A stretch of 64,000 nucleotides of DNA from Cylindrospermum sp. FACHB-282 (GTDB lineage Bacteria; Cyanobacteriota; Cyanobacteriia; Cyanobacteriales; Nostocaceae), in contig NZ_JACJRJ010000005.1 of the NCBI RefSeq assembly GCF_014697195.1, positions 62,001-126,000 on the forward strand, read 5' to 3'. The translations under genes and the position numbers were made by a program. Below are positions 7,974-18,900 of the stretch, one piece after another (position 1 is the stretch's first letter; every line of letters begins with the position of its first letter). The notes beneath the pieces were generated by a model. The model did no database searches, was not told the DNA's origin, and worked only from the letters and a program-made list of their open reading frames with translations.

Positions 7974-10900
7974 GCTTTGTTGAACCTTTTTTTCCAGATA
8001 CGTAACCTAATTAACGCTGGTTTCGCCCAACGCCAACCGAGTAAATCGTGCAGCAGAGTATAAAAACAGGGAATGATAAATAGGGTGAGTACTGTTGCTA
8101 AGGACAAACCGGAAAACACTACTATGCCCAATGGTTGGAGAAATTCTGACCCTTCCCCAATTCCCAAGGCTAGGGGGAACATACCTAAAACCGTGGTAAT
8201 GGTGGTCATTAATACTGGACGTAGGCGTTGGGGTGCAGCTTGCAAAATCGCCGTTTTTCGGTCAACCTTGTCTCTGTCTCGAATTTGATTCGCTAGTTCT
8301 ACCATGATAATGGCGTTGTTAACCACAATACCCACTAACAAGACTGCCCCGACGATTACTGTTGCGCCAATGGCAGTTTTAGTGACGTAAAGCCCGAAAA
8401 TGCCCCCAGCTAATGCCAAGGGAATGGTAAACATAATCACCAGCGGGTCAATGAGGGAATTGTATTGTACTGCCATCACCACAAAGACTAAAAAGGCAGC
8501 TAATCCCCCTAATAGCTGTAGCGAGTTTAGTAGTTGCTGATTGGATTCGGCTGCTGAACTGGGTAAAATGCTAACGCCTGCGGGCAAATCTACGTTGTTA
8601 AGTACTGTATTTACCTGAGCTAAAGCCTGACTGAGACTAGCTCCCTCGGTCAAATTGCCAGCAATTAAGAAAACTTGACGCTGGTTGATGCGCTGAATCT
8701 CTCCGGGAGCTTGACCTTCGACAATTGTAGCTACATCACTCAGGCGGATTTGGAGATTGTTATCCACAGACAAAGGCAATCTCTCCAACTGGGAAGCTTC
8801 TTTTATGGATGTTTCATTTAACTGCACGCGGACATCCACCAAACGATTACCGCGTTGCAGTTGGGTGGGGATACTGCCTTCAATTGCTGTCTGAATTGTT
8901 TGCCCAATATTACTAGCAGTCAACCCCACAGCGGCTACTCGCTCCCAATCGGGACGAATCTGAATTTCTGGTTGACGTGCATCGGCATCAGGGCGAAATC
9001 TGGCTAAGGTGACTTGCTCTTCTAAGGCTGACAGCACCTGACGCCCTGTTTGTTGTAAAGTATCCGCGTTATCTCCTTGAAGAATCAGGTCAATATCAGC
9101 ACCTCGTATGGGGGAGTTGTTGAGAATCAAACCCCGTACTTGTCCAGGATTAAGGCGCAGGCGAATGCCAACTAAGTTTAGCTTGTTAAATTCTTGAGTG
9201 ACTTGTTCAATATAAGCTTCGACGTCAATACCTGGTTTGAGGGTAACGGTGCTGGAACTCCGCAGGGGGTTAGCATTGGTATTGTTGCCAAATAGGGAAC
9301 CGCCGACTGTGGAAAAAATATAGTCCGTACCTGGTTGGTTGCGGAGAATTTCATCTACCGCTTTCATCACTTTTTGGTTTGTTTCTAAGGGTGTACCCGG
9401 AGGGAACTGAGCAACTAAACTGGCTTGTCCGGTGTTGATGCGGGGGAGGATTTCTTGGGGGATTTGTGGGGCCATCCACCAACTAGTACCGCCTAATAGG
9501 ATAATGGCGATCGCAATTGTTAACCACCGCCAACGCAATATCCCTGCCAAAAAACTCCCATATCCTCTGGTTGCCGCCTCAAAACGACGATTAAATGCCT
9601 GCAATAGCCAAAACTTGTTCAGAGAACTGGAAATCGGCAAACCCAACAATCGAGACGCGAGCATGGGTACGACGGTGACAGCAATCAAAATTGAAGCTGC
9701 TACGGAAAAGCTGATGGTGAGAATTAACTCATTGAATAGCAGGGAGATAAAACCACCGATGAGCAAAAACGGCAACACTGCCACCAAGTTAGTACTGGTG
9801 GAGGCAACTAAAGCTGATTCTACTTCCCGGCTGCTTTGTTCCGACTGGGAAATTAGTTGCCGCTGACTTAAACGGGTTTTGCTATCTTTACCGGGAGTCA
9901 TGCCCGCACCCTCGGCGATGTTCTCCAGCATGACGATGGAATTATCTACTACAACCCCCACGCCTAAAGCCAAACCACCCAAGCTGAAAACGTTGAGGGA
10001 TAAGCCAAACAGCCCCATGAAGATGATGGCTGCTAGAGTTGCCAAGGGGATGGCTAAAACAATAATTAAAGTTTGCCGCAGAGAACCCAGGAATAATAAA
10101 ACTGCGATCGCCGCTAATCCTGTACCAATTAACCCGGAACTGGTAACGTTAGCAATAGAATTGCTGATAAATCGCGACTCATCCAAGGTAGGTGTGAGAG
10201 TAGCTTCTGGGGGAATCACACCAGATATTTTGAGTTCCTGAAGTCGTTTTTTCACACCTTCGACAACGGCAATCGTGTTAGCATCTGGCTGCTTTTGAAT
10301 GCTGACTTTTACCGCTTCTTGCCCGTTGAGTAAGACATACACCCGCTGTTTTTCTGAGCCATCAATAACTTCCGCAAAATCTCGCAAGTAGGCGCGGCTT
10401 TTAGGCACAGAGGTAGAAGCACCGACTTCAAAAGAAAGATTGCTGATTTCCTTGGCATTTTGGAACCGCCCAACAGTACGAGTTAGGGGTTCAGAATTCT
10501 GCCCCAAAATTCGACCACCAGAAATATCTTGGTTGCGGTTTCTCAGTTCATCCAACACATCTGTCAAACCTATACCCAAAACCTGCAACCGATCCAAATC
10601 AACATTTACCCTAACCTCTTCCGTCACTCCTCCCGATACATCTACCCCCGCTACCCCAGGCACTACACCCAATTCACGAGCTAGTTCTTCTTCAGCAAAA
10701 ACCCGCAAATCAACGTTTTTTAAGGAGGGCGAAGTTAAAGCCAATTCATAAACGGGTAACTGGGAAGGATCAACTTTGAATAAACGCGGTGCATTAATGG
10801 TGTCTGGTAAAGTGTTTCTTGCTCGATTAAAGGCAGCAGTCGCATCATTGAGGGCTTGATCTATATTGCCTCCCGGTTGGAAGTACAAATCCAAACTTAC

Positions 10901-11200
10901 CTGTCCCTCACGGGTTTGGGAAAAAACCTGGACTACTCCCTCAGTGGCTGAAAAGGCTTCTTCCAGCGGTTTAGTCACTTCATCAACTGCTACCTCTGGG
11001 GATATTCCTGGTGCTTCTATTCGCACGCCAATTCGGGGATAAGTAATTGATGGAAGCAAATCCACGGGCAATCTAAGGATAAAAAATACACCCAAAACAA
11101 CCACTGCTAGGGTGAGCATGAGTGTGCCAATGTGTTGGCGAATGGAAATAGCACTGAGACTAAATCCGCCGCTGTTATTTGTTTGCTGCATCTTTATCAA
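7970..11200 (-). CDS. RND efflux pump, inner-membrane permease (HAE1/AcrB-like)
   Basis: 1076 residues, the usual size for a hydrophobe/amphiphile RND exporter. It has the N-terminal membrane helix (LMLTLAVVVLGVFFILRLPV), the large periplasmic porter domain starting PSITYPRIGVRIEAPGISPE, a six-helix block around residues 350-560 and a mirrored second half. In the fourth helix the proton-relay motif reads VVVDNSIVMLENI, with one Asp followed by Asn instead of the Asp pair of AcrB. The partner helix has VGIVVNNAIIMVELANQ. The adaptor gene lies 23 bases upstream, so both form an operon. No outer-membrane channel gene is adjacent; a TolC-like protein at 30643 belongs to another system. Substrate unknown. 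Confidence 0.93.
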   Translation of the reverse strand: MIKMQQTNNSGGFSLSAISIRQHIGTLMLTLAVVVLGVFFILRLPVDLLPSITYPRIGVRIEAPGISPEVAVDEVTKPLEEAFSATEGVVQVFSQTREGQVSLDLYFQPGGNIDQALNDATAAFNRARNTLPDTINAPRLFKVDPSQLPVYELALTSPSLKNVDLRVFAEEELARELGVVPGVAGVDVSGGVTEEVRVNVDLDRLQVLGIGLTDVLDELRNRNQDISGGRILGQNSEPLTRTVGRFQNAKEISNLSFEVGASTSVPKSRAYLRDFAEVIDGSEKQRVYVLLNGQEAVKVSIQKQPDANTIAVVEGVKKRLQELKISGVIPPEATLTPTLDESRFISNSIANVTSSGLIGTGLAAIAVLLFLGSLRQTLIIVLAIPLATLAAIIFMGLFGLSLNVFSLGGLALGVGVVVDNSIVMLENIAEGAGMTPGKDSKTRLSQRQLISQSEQSSREVESALVASTSTNLVAVLPFLLIGGFISLLFNELILTISFSVAASILIAVTVVPMLASRLLGLPISSSLNKFWLLQAFNRRFEAATRGYGSFLAGILRWRWLTIAIAIILLGGTSWWMAPQIPQEILPRINTGQASLVAQFPPGTPLETNQKVMKAVDEILRNQPGTDYIFSTVGGSLFGNNTNANPLRSSSTVTLKPGIDVEAYIEQVTQEFNKLNLVGIRLRLNPGQVRGLILNNSPIRGADIDLILQGDNADTLQQTGRQVLSALEEQVTLARFRPDADARQPEIQIRPDWERVAAVGLTASNIGQTIQTAIEGSIPTQLQRGNRLVDVRVQLNETSIKEASQLERLPLSVDNNLQIRLSDVATIVEGQAPGEIQRINQRQVFLIAGNLTEGASLSQALAQVNTVLNNVDLPAGVSILPSSAAESNQQLLNSLQLLGGLAAFLVFVVMAVQYNSLIDPLVIMFTIPLALAGGIFGLYVTKTAIGATVIVGAVLLVGIVVNNAIIMVELANQIRDRDKVDRKTAILQAAPQRLRPVLMTTITTVLGMFPLALGIGEGSEFLQPLGIVVFSGLSLATVLTLFIIPCFYTLLHDLLGWRWAKPALIRLRIWKKRFNKA

Positions 11201-11223
11201 TTCAAAATTCAGAAAAGTAATTT

Positions 11224-12603
11224 TTAGGTTCCCGTGGGATTTGATTTTGCGTTTTCGGAAATAAACGACAGACTTACAGCCTCCCCATCTTTTAACGGCT
11301 TACCACTGCGAACAACATAAGATTCTCCTGGTTGCAAGCCGGATAAAATTTCTATTTGGCCATTAGCCTTTTCTCCTAGGGTGACGGATCGTGATGTTAC
11401 CTTCTTCTTCTTTTCGCCTGTATCCTGCACAACAAAGATTATTCCATTGCTGTCTTCTGACTGTGTCTGTCCTACTTTGCCTTGATTAATCGCTATTTGT
11501 GGTACCACAACTCGCTGGTTCGTCTGGGTAGCAAAATTCACTCGCGCCCTCAGTCCACTACCAATCTTTCCACCACTGTTGGCAATCACTACTTCTACTT
11601 GTCTAGAAAAAGGTGTGACATCGGCAACTGGGTAAATGCGCGTCACTCTGCCAATTAATGTTTGCTCGGCAAAAGCTTCTAAACTAACTTGTACAGACTG
11701 CCCAACTTCAATTTCTGCCAAATCTGAGTCGGAAACTTGCACCTCGACTTTAATCCGGCTAAAATCGCCAATTTTCAAGACTTCGCCGCCTGTTTGCACA
11801 AAATCACCCGGTTCTAGCGCTTTTTCTATGACTAGTCCGGTGATGGGCGATATTAGCCTAGCGTAGGATAGACGCTCTTTAGCTTGAGAAACTACTGCTT
11901 GTTGGGCAAATACTCTGCCTTGGGCAGCGGCGACAGCTTGTTTTTCTGTCCGGACTTGCTCAGTGGCAGCACGTAAGGCTTGGGTGGCAGTTTGCGCTTT
12001 AGTATTTGCTTGTTCGGCAGTTTGTGCTGCGATCGCACCTTCTTTGTAGAGTTGCTGCTGCCGTTTTGAATCTGCACGGGCTTGCACCACCTCTAACCGC
12101 GCTCGTTCTACTTCAACACGGGCATTGTTTACCTGAGTTGCGGCCCTGGCTACTTCTGATTGGCGGGCTGCTAGTTCTGCCTCCGCTTGTCTTAACGCTG
12201 TCACCAACAGAGCATCATCTAACTGTCCAACAAGTTGCCCCCGTGTGACACTATCACCCTCATTGAGATTCAACGCCAATAGCCGTCCTTCTGAGCGCGA
12301 TCGCAGTGTTACCTCCCGGAAGGGTGTGGTTTTGCCGTTAATCTTGTCTGGTTGTTGGCTCAATAACTGAGTCCGGGCGATCGCCACATCCACAGGCGTT
12401 ACACCCCTGCCGCGTTCCTGATCACCAGGGCGCTGAGATTGAGCCTCCGCTGATTCCTTTGGTAAGGATCCGCAACTTGCTGATAGCAGTCCCAATCCCA
12501 GCACATAAGTAATCAATAACTTATGGGTATTAATTACCAGTTTGGTAGCTCTAACAATTGGTATTTTCACCTGCTTCTGCGGCTTATTTACGTCCAAAAT
12601 CAT
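11224..12603 (-). CDS. RND-pump periplasmic adaptor (membrane fusion) lipoprotein
   Basis: 459 residues. After a basic N-terminus a hydrophobic stretch ends in LLSASC (about 61-66 by my count), a lipobox, so it is probably a lipoprotein. The lipoyl halves are RSEGRLLALNLNEGDSVTRGQ and LISPITGLVIEKALEPGDFV; between them lies an alanine/glutamine-rich coiled-coil hairpin (about 145-255). The beta-barrel domain follows (KVEVQVSDSDLAEIEVGQ). The adaptor links the RND permease downstream to an outer-membrane channel. The N-terminus is long; an internal start is possible, but the lipobox needs at least residues from about 40 on. Confidence 0.9.
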   Translation of the reverse strand: MILDVNKPQKQVKIPIVRATKLVINTHKLLITYVLGLGLLSASCGSLPKESAEAQSQRPGDQERGRGVTPVDVAIARTQLLSQQPDKINGKTTPFREVTLRSRSEGRLLALNLNEGDSVTRGQLVGQLDDALLVTALRQAEAELAARQSEVARAATQVNNARVEVERARLEVVQARADSKRQQQLYKEGAIAAQTAEQANTKAQTATQALRAATEQVRTEKQAVAAAQGRVFAQQAVVSQAKERLSYARLISPITGLVIEKALEPGDFVQTGGEVLKIGDFSRIKVEVQVSDSDLAEIEVGQSVQVSLEAFAEQTLIGRVTRIYPVADVTPFSRQVEVVIANSGGKIGSGLRARVNFATQTNQRVVVPQIAINQGKVGQTQSEDSNGIIFVVQDTGEKKKKVTSRSVTLGEKANGQIEILSGLQPGESYVVRSGKPLKDGEAVSLSFISENAKSNPTGT

Positions 12604-13586
12604 GATTTATCTTTCTCCTATTTGGGAGTTTAGGGCTTAAAAAAGCTGGTTATTAGCAATTAATTCTGAATAGATATCACTAAAAGCAAAATTCCAGAAT
12701 CTTCAAGCTTTCTTGCCGTATTTTTTGGCTCTCACGCAAAATCCTTTCCTCTATCCTGCTGACTTAGAGGTAGATATTTTTTTTCACACCCGATGAAATT
12801 ATAAAGGTAGTATAAATATTTTGTCGGCAATGGGTAATAGGTAATTAGTCATGGTTAAAAAGAGCGAGAGAAATTTCTCCCCATTCCCCGTATTTAAAAT
12901 GTGTCTATGAACTGCTGGATCAGGTTCAGATCAACGATTTACCCCAAACAGTGAATTTATCCTGTGGTGCGGCAGTGATTTGGTTAAGTACGGATATACT
13001 AAAAGAAAGGCAAGAGTCTGAAGGTTCAACCCTGTTTGGTGCTTTGAGAAAAACCTTGCATCCCTCGTAATTTAGAGAAATATGCACGGTTGACTTTCCC
13101 CATGCCTAGACGCTGAGGGTTAATTGCGCCGTCGCTCCCCATTGAAGCGTCAATCAAAACTGATGTCCATAGTTATCTAAGTTTTCAATAGCAGTTAAAG
13201 CTCATTGGCAGCAAATACTGTACAAGACAGACCAACATTTCCCGTGCTGGTGAACAATTGATCATTGGTCAATATCTAGAAAAGCGGATTAAAACTAAGT
13301 TTTACCCGTCGTGGGTGAGGCAATAGCTGTAACCCAATCCCAGCCATAAAAAAACATAACCAGTTTGGGAGCTATCGGCCCATAGCCCTCAGTTGCTAAC
13401 ATGACTTTTTATAACAATTTTTCCCATTCTTCCCCCATTTTTTGATTGCTATGTCATCATAGATGAGTGAGAATTAATTCGGTGACAGTGTTTGTTGTTA
13501 GTATTGACAGGCTTTTTCCTCTTGGTATTTACAGACGTCTCTCCGAAATCTAAATCTCTACACACTTCTGATTTTGGAGACATTCT
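12604..13586. other. Long intergenic region before the RRM gene
   Basis: About 980 bases. The left part is AT-rich and probably holds the promoter of the RND operon. A relict reading frame lies at 12849-13070 (listed separately). Around 13100-13590 I see no gene. The last 100 bases form an untranslated leader of the RNA-binding protein; cold-induced rbp genes in cyanobacteria have such leaders, but no sequence element here proves it. Confidence 0.5.
12849..13070 (+). pseudogene. Relict reading frame without a start codon
   Basis: One frame stays open between stops at 12848 and 13068-13070 and translates to a protein-like sequence of about 73 residues that includes YELLDQVQINDLPQTVNL and ends LFGALRKTLHPS. 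No ATG, GTG or TTG opens it. The composition looks like a helical soluble domain, but I do not recognise a family. It is either a gene fragment or chance. Confidence 0.2.
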
Positions 13587-13895
13587 ATGTCGATTTACGT
13601 TGGTAACCTCTCCTACGAAGTTACACAAGACACTCTGAGCGCTGTTTTTGCCGAATATGGTTCTGTAAAGCGTGTACAGCTACCCACAGACCGTGAAACA
13701 GGTCGCTTGCGCGGCTTCGCTTTCGTGGAAATGGGTACAGAGGCCGAAGAAACAGCAGCCATTGAAGCTCTTGATGGAGCTGAATGGATGGGACGTGACC
13801 TCAAAGTGAATAAAGCCAAGCCCAAGGAAGACAGAGGTTCCTTTGGTGGTGGTAACCGGGGCGGCGGTGGCGGTGGCTCCCGCAATCGCTACTAA
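13587..13895 (+). CDS. rbp: RRM-type glycine-rich RNA-binding protein
   Basis: 102 residues: one RNA recognition motif (about 1-80) with RNP2 (IYVGNLSY) and RNP1 (LRGFAFVEM), then a short basic and glycine-rich tail (GGGNRGGGGGGSRNRY). Cyanobacterial Rbp proteins bind RNA, several rise in the cold, and some help place messenger RNA near thylakoid membranes. GGAGACATTCT precedes the ATG, a fair ribosome site. A strong terminator follows. The number in the Rbp family (rbpA to rbpF) cannot be assigned. Confidence 0.95.
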   Translation: MSIYVGNLSYEVTQDTLSAVFAEYGSVKRVQLPTDRETGRLRGFAFVEMGTEAEETAAIEALDGAEWMGRDLKVNKAKPKEDRGSFGGGNRGGGGGGSRNRY

Positions 13896-13987
13896 GCGGA
13901 ATTATCTAAATTCTTTTGGCTCTTGAATCCTAAAAACAAAAAGCAGCCATCTTGTTTTGCCACTTTTAGGACTAAATAAATAAATAA

Positions 13988-14026
13988 AAATTACCCACTC
14001 TGCTAGCGGATTGGGTAATTTTTTTT
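13988..14026 (+). terminator. Terminator after the RRM gene
   Basis: AAATTACCCA (13988-13997) pairs with TGGGTAATTT (14012-14021), closing a 14-base loop and followed by an eight-T run. It sits 93 bases beyond the stop. Confidence 0.88.
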
Positions 14027-14577
14027 CAGTCATGGCTCAGACTAGCAATATATGGCAGCCTATATAGTTTTCACGTTCTTACCCGAATTACTATAGGTGC
14101 TACTTTGAAGTACGGGATATCCTTGGGAATACACACCGCTGTTTCAATCCATAACAGAATTACCAGCTACACGTATACTTAGTTATCTTTTTGCGAAGTT
14201 GATACGCAAATAAAATGTAAGCCCTCAACAGTAACATAGGGTTGTAGCACTTAGCAAGTAATTAAATGGCCTAGCGATTAGTTTTTATCAAACGCTATCA
14301 GTTCCGAGTAGCAATTTTACAGACCTTTAGCCACTAAGACTTGTTCGTACAGACACTTGAATTCATAGCTACACCAGTTTCTTTTTTAAAGAGAAAATAA
14401 AGCTTTGATAAAGCAATCCTTTTACACTTGATTTTTAAGTACTGGTGTCGGTATATTATGTTGAGTACACCTTAATTCTCCCATAGCTTTTTTTTACAAC
14501 CTAGATTTACGCAGTGTACAAGTGCAATATTTTTCATCCTTTATATTCTTTTACGATTTACCCAAGGAATTAATTTC
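14027..14577. other. Intergenic region upstream of the PEP-CTERM gene
   Basis: About 550 AT-rich bases without a credible gene on either strand. It should contain the promoter for the exported protein at 14578. I found no clear operator or repeat apart from short palindromes such as TACTTTGAAGTA near 14100. Confidence 0.4.
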
Positions 14578-15309
14578 ATGCTGAAAACAAAACCCGTTTC
14601 TCAAACCTTGAAAATAGCTGGAATAGCGGCTTCGGTCTCTCTAGCCTCTTTAGTCATTTCCCCAAAAGCTAACGCAGCTAGTCTATTTTTCAGTGATAGC
14701 AGTTCCTTCAGCAACCAAGTAACTGAACTAGATGGGGAGCCACAATTAATAGTCAGTAAGTACAAACCAACCGCAGGACAAAAAATCACTCAGGTACTCA
14801 TTAGCCTGACTACTAACCTTAGCAGTACTGGTACTATTAAAAATAACGCGGCACAAGCTCAGACCTTCACGGTGGGTACTGCTGTTGACACATACGATTT
14901 TGTAGCGGTTGATGGTTCTCCTGCGGTGCTAAGTACCTTAACTCCTTTTCCTGATTCCCCTCTAATCGGTAAACAAAAATATACTAAGTTGGCGTCTGGC
15001 GAATCATCTAGCTTTGGCACTTACAGCATCAATGGCTCAACCTCTGTGTCATTTACTAATGCTTCAGATATAGCCCAATTTTTAGGGTCAGGTACTTTTG
15101 GCGTATCGCCCTACACATCAATCTTTACCTCCATAGCAGGTGGTGGTGGTAATGTTTCCACCAACATTACCACATTGACGGGAGCAACTTTCAAAGTAGA
15201 TTATTACGGCGAAGAAGTCCCAGAACCATTCACCATTCTAGGCACCCTAACAGCAGCTGGCTTTGGTGTCGCGATGAAAAAATTTAAATCACAGCAAAAT
15301 ATAGCTTAG
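14578..15309 (+). CDS. Exported PEP-CTERM sorting-domain protein
   Basis: 243 residues. A signal peptide (hydrophobic IAGIAASVSLASLVIS, cleavage near ANAAS) is followed by a Ser/Thr/Asn-rich body without known enzymatic motifs. The C-terminus has the PEP-CTERM layout: VPEPFTILGTLTAAG with a membrane helix, then the basic tail KKFKSQQ. By family knowledge the tail is recognised by exosortase (EpsH/XrtA type) and the protein ends up in the envelope or extracellular matrix. No exosortase is in this window. The body function is unknown. A terminator follows at 15412. Confidence 0.9.
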   Translation: MLKTKPVSQTLKIAGIAASVSLASLVISPKANAASLFFSDSSSFSNQVTELDGEPQLIVSKYKPTAGQKITQVLISLTTNLSSTGTIKNNAAQAQTFTVGTAVDTYDFVAVDGSPAVLSTLTPFPDSPLIGKQKYTKLASGESSSFGTYSINGSTSVSFTNASDIAQFLGSGTFGVSPYTSIFTSIAGGGGNVSTNITTLTGATFKVDYYGEEVPEPFTILGTLTAAGFGVAMKKFKSQQNIA

Positions 15310-15411
15310 ATAGAACTACCCCACCCTACAGACTTTGCTTAAGCTTAGTCTTAGGTAGTGGCTGATAGCCTTACCTTAGACTTACTTCCGCTATGTTTAA
15401 CTCAAGTTTAT

Positions 15412-15442
15412 AAACGTCTAGATATGTGCTAGACGTTTTTTT
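15412..15442 (+). terminator. Terminator after the PEP-CTERM gene
   Basis: AAACGTCTAG and CTAGACGTTT form a perfect 10-bp stem with a short loop and end in a run of seven T. Confidence 0.88.
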
Positions 15443-15562
15443 CGTAAAAACAACTGTTTAAACTAAGTAAGTATGTAAAAAAATCAACCTATATTAACTA
15501 AACTAACAAACGTTGAAATTAGCTCGTAGTGAGGGCTTTAGCCCTCTCTATCTCCTCTGTCC

Positions 15563-15586
15563 GACGCTACTCGTTCGCGTAGCGTC
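15563..15586. repeat. Dispersed palindrome
   Basis: GACGCTAC and GTAGCGTC form an 8-bp stem around TCGTTCGC. Palindromes of this wording are common between genes in Nostoc-like genomes. Confidence 0.6.
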
Positions 15587-15738
15587 TGAAGATAAGGAAG
15601 AAATGCTTAACTCAACTGTAATAACTAAAACTTCTTCCCCAGAAAGTAGCGATGTAATCTGAACTACCTGCTAAGACTTATCTGGTCGATAAATTTCCAC
15701 CTGCTTTCCTTAACTTGGTTTCTGCCACACCCTAACAG

Positions 15739-15774
15739 AAAAAGGCATTCATAAAATCTAATGAATGCCTTTTT
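15739..15774 (-). terminator. Bidirectional terminator downstream of rpoC2
   Basis: AAAAGGCATTCAT and ATGAATGCCTTTT form a perfect 13-bp stem with an A run on one side and a T run on the other, so it can end transcripts from both strands. On the minus strand it lies about 220 bases beyond the rpoC2 stop. Confidence 0.75.
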
Positions 15775-15930
15775 ACAGCATTTTTCAGGTAAATGGAGTA
15801 CATACTAGAGATTCAAACCTTTGTAGTGGCGTGACAAGGCTAAAATAGTGCAATAGATTTTCGGTCTTTGTTCTTGTTCAATCAAGTTTCGAGCATTTTT
15901 CTAAAGCAACATTTAAGGCGTGTCACGCCA

Positions 15931-15958
15931 GTAGAGACGTTGTATGCAACGTCTCTAC
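15931..15958. repeat. Dispersed palindromic repeat (GTAGAGACGTT type)
   Basis: GTAGAGACGTTG and CAACGTCTCTAC form a perfect 12-bp inverted repeat around TATG. A diverged copy lies at 63404-63433. It is a widespread intergenic repeat of filamentous cyanobacteria. Confidence 0.75.
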
Positions 15959-15995
15959 ACTGTTGTCTACTCAACGGAAAGAGAAAAGTAAGTTG

Positions 15996-18900
15996 TTACT
16001 CTTCGTCGTCGTAATCGTCCTCGTCCTCGTCCCCTTCCTCGTAGTCATCCTCTTCGTCGTCTTCTTCCACAAGAACGCTCTCAACATCAGCAATCAACTC
16101 ATCTTCCTCATCTAAAATTGAGCGTTCTGTCCGTCTGTTGCCAAAGCTAGACTCGCTTAAAGAGGGCACATCTAGGTTATAAGCGCGGGCGGTGCGGTCA
16201 TCTAGCACCATGTCTAAGGGGTCATCGACTTCGTCTAAAACGCCGCTGGTTTCTAACACCGCGTAGTCTTCAATGGCGCCGGTTTCTTCATAGGCGTTGT
16301 AACCAGTCCCGGCGGGAATCAACCGCCCAATAATTACGTTCTCTTTTAACCCCCGCAGCCAGTCAGATTTACCCTCAATGGCGGCTTCAGTTAGCACTCT
16401 GGTGGTTTCTTGGAACGATGCAGCAGATATAAAGCTGTCGGTGTTGAGCGATGCCTTGGTGATGCCCAGCAACACGGGGGTATACTGCGCCCTCGCCCCG
16501 CCTGTAATTGCCATGGCTTCATTCACCTGTTCAACTTGGCGCAACTCCACCAACTCTCCAGGCAACATGGTGGTGTCGCCACCATCATCAATTCGCACCT
16601 TGTTGGTCATCTGCCTAACTATTACTTCTATGTGCTTGTCAGAAATATCAATGCCCTGAGACTGATACACCATCTGCACTTCGTTGACCAAAAATGTCTG
16701 CACTTTCTGCAAGGCATGGCTAGCACAGGCATAGATTCCATCTTCCGAACCCAAGCTAAAGAAGATTTCCAAAATTTCGTGGGGGTTAGAGGGGCCATCA
16801 CTCAGGGGTTGACCGGCTAGCACATGGGCACCATCGGGCACCATGAGGTTTTGTCCAGGACCAAGGGGATAATCGGTGACTACTCCATTAGATTCTATAA
16901 CTTTAATGGCGATCGCTTCGTCACCATCACCATATACTACCTTCAGTTCTCCACCCCGGCGGGCTAATATGCAGGCTTCTTTGGGTTTGCGGGCTTCTAG
17001 CAGTTCTTCAATTCGGGGCAAACCTTGAATAATGTCTCCGGTTTTTGCCCGCTCAAATACCAACAACACCAAGTTATCGCCCCGTTGCACTAGGTCGCCA
17101 TCTTCTATTTGCAACACAGCCCCAGGGCTGACTCGATAAGGGCGACCAACCCGCAGTGTGACCGCATAAGGCTGGGTGCTGAGTGCTGTGGGTTGAGTTG
17201 TGGCGGCGGCATTCGTGCTCTTTACCTCCACCACTTGTCCAGACTCTGGCGCCAACACCCCAGGGGCAATTTGAGCACCTTCTACTAGCAGGTCGCCTTT
17301 TTTCACCTTGGGTTGGGTGCTAGTGGGGATAGAAATCATGTCGGCTTTTCGCAACACCAAGCAGCGGCGGACATTTTCGGCTGCCCTCTTGACACCCCTA
17401 ACTACTCCCCCCTCTTTACACAAAATTTGCGTGCGAGCAACCACCGAGCCAGGGGCTATGGTCATGCCCTCTTCTACCTCTAGGGTTGTTTGGGTGCTGC
17501 CTTGGGTGGCGTCGGCCGAGATGTCGCGGCGAATTACCAAAGACTCCAAAATTACTAGCTGCAAACGAAGACAGACTTTGGAGTCTTTTTCCGTTGTGGT
17601 TCCCTCGTGGTCAATGGCGGCATTTGTACCCCCGGATTGCACAAATAAGTCGTTGTGGTCGGGCACTAGTTCAATGTCTGCTGCTAAAGGCGAGGCGTTG
17701 TGGTCTTGTTCTCCCTCTTGTTCAATTTCTAACACCAGCTGAGTTCGCAGCAGTTCTACCGATTCCACAGACTTGACTCGCTCAGAGTCTTTGTAAGGCA
17801 GGCGCTGCACTGCTCGCAACTGAATAGAACGCCCGGTTTGTTGGCGAATTGTGGTGGTGGAAGGTACATCTGGGTTGCTGGGCACGGCAAACTCTACCAC
17901 GGGACGGCTTAAGAGGGCTGGCCCTTCTGGTGACTCTATATATTGGATATAGCGCAACTCTGTAGAGACGGCTCCTTGAAATTCTTCCCCTGGTTGAACA
18001 AAGGTGCCGTCTAGCCCCATGACTGCCTCTGTGCTCTCTACCATTAGCAGCGACCCTGGCTTAATCACCACTTCTCGCAAAATGTCGTTTTTCTGGGTGA
18101 CTTCGACTACGCCGCTGGTTTGGCAGAAGATGTCTTTGACTACTTCGGTGCCTGCTTCGACATACTGCCCGTCTTCTACCAACAGCAACGAAATGTCTTT
18201 GTTGACTTCGTGGGTTTCTTCAGGAATCCACAGCAGGGTTCCACCTTGAACTACTTCATAGCCCAGCTTGGCTTTGCCTTTTTTTTGCACTTCCACCCCA
18301 GCAAATTTCAAAAAGCCGCCGGTGGTGGTGCGGTAGCGGTCGTCAATTAACTCGGCGACTACTTGCCCATTTTGCACCTTTGTGCCTGGGGTGGCGCGGA
18401 GGTTAAACACCTGGTTGTTGCCAGTGGAAACTAAATAGTTATTCCGACCTTGAGAACTCTGGACTGTAACTGAGGCTTGGTCTAGTACTACAGAGGCGGT
18501 GATAATTTCGATTTCTCTGGTGCTCTTGCCGGGGGTAGCTTCTGGCAACCGCACTACACCACCATGGACTGTGGTTAGTTTGGTTTCTGCCAACACGCCG
18601 TTGGAGGCGATCGCATCTCCATTGTGCACTACCAACTCTGCCCCCGGTGGCAAGTTATAAACTTCCCCAGAGAGAATCCAAATCAACCCCCCCCTAGCAG
18701 CGGTGATGGTGGTGTTGCCTTGGCGGTCGGTTTTTTGTTCTGGCACCACCTCAGCAAACTGCACCTCTCCCGCTAGGTCGGTGGCTACGTCTTTAACAGC
18801 TTTTTCGGTGTTGGCACGGGTGGTGCGTCCCCCCAGGGCTACTTCTGCCAGCAACTGACCAATTTTTACCTGCTGCCCATCTACTACATACAGGGTAGAC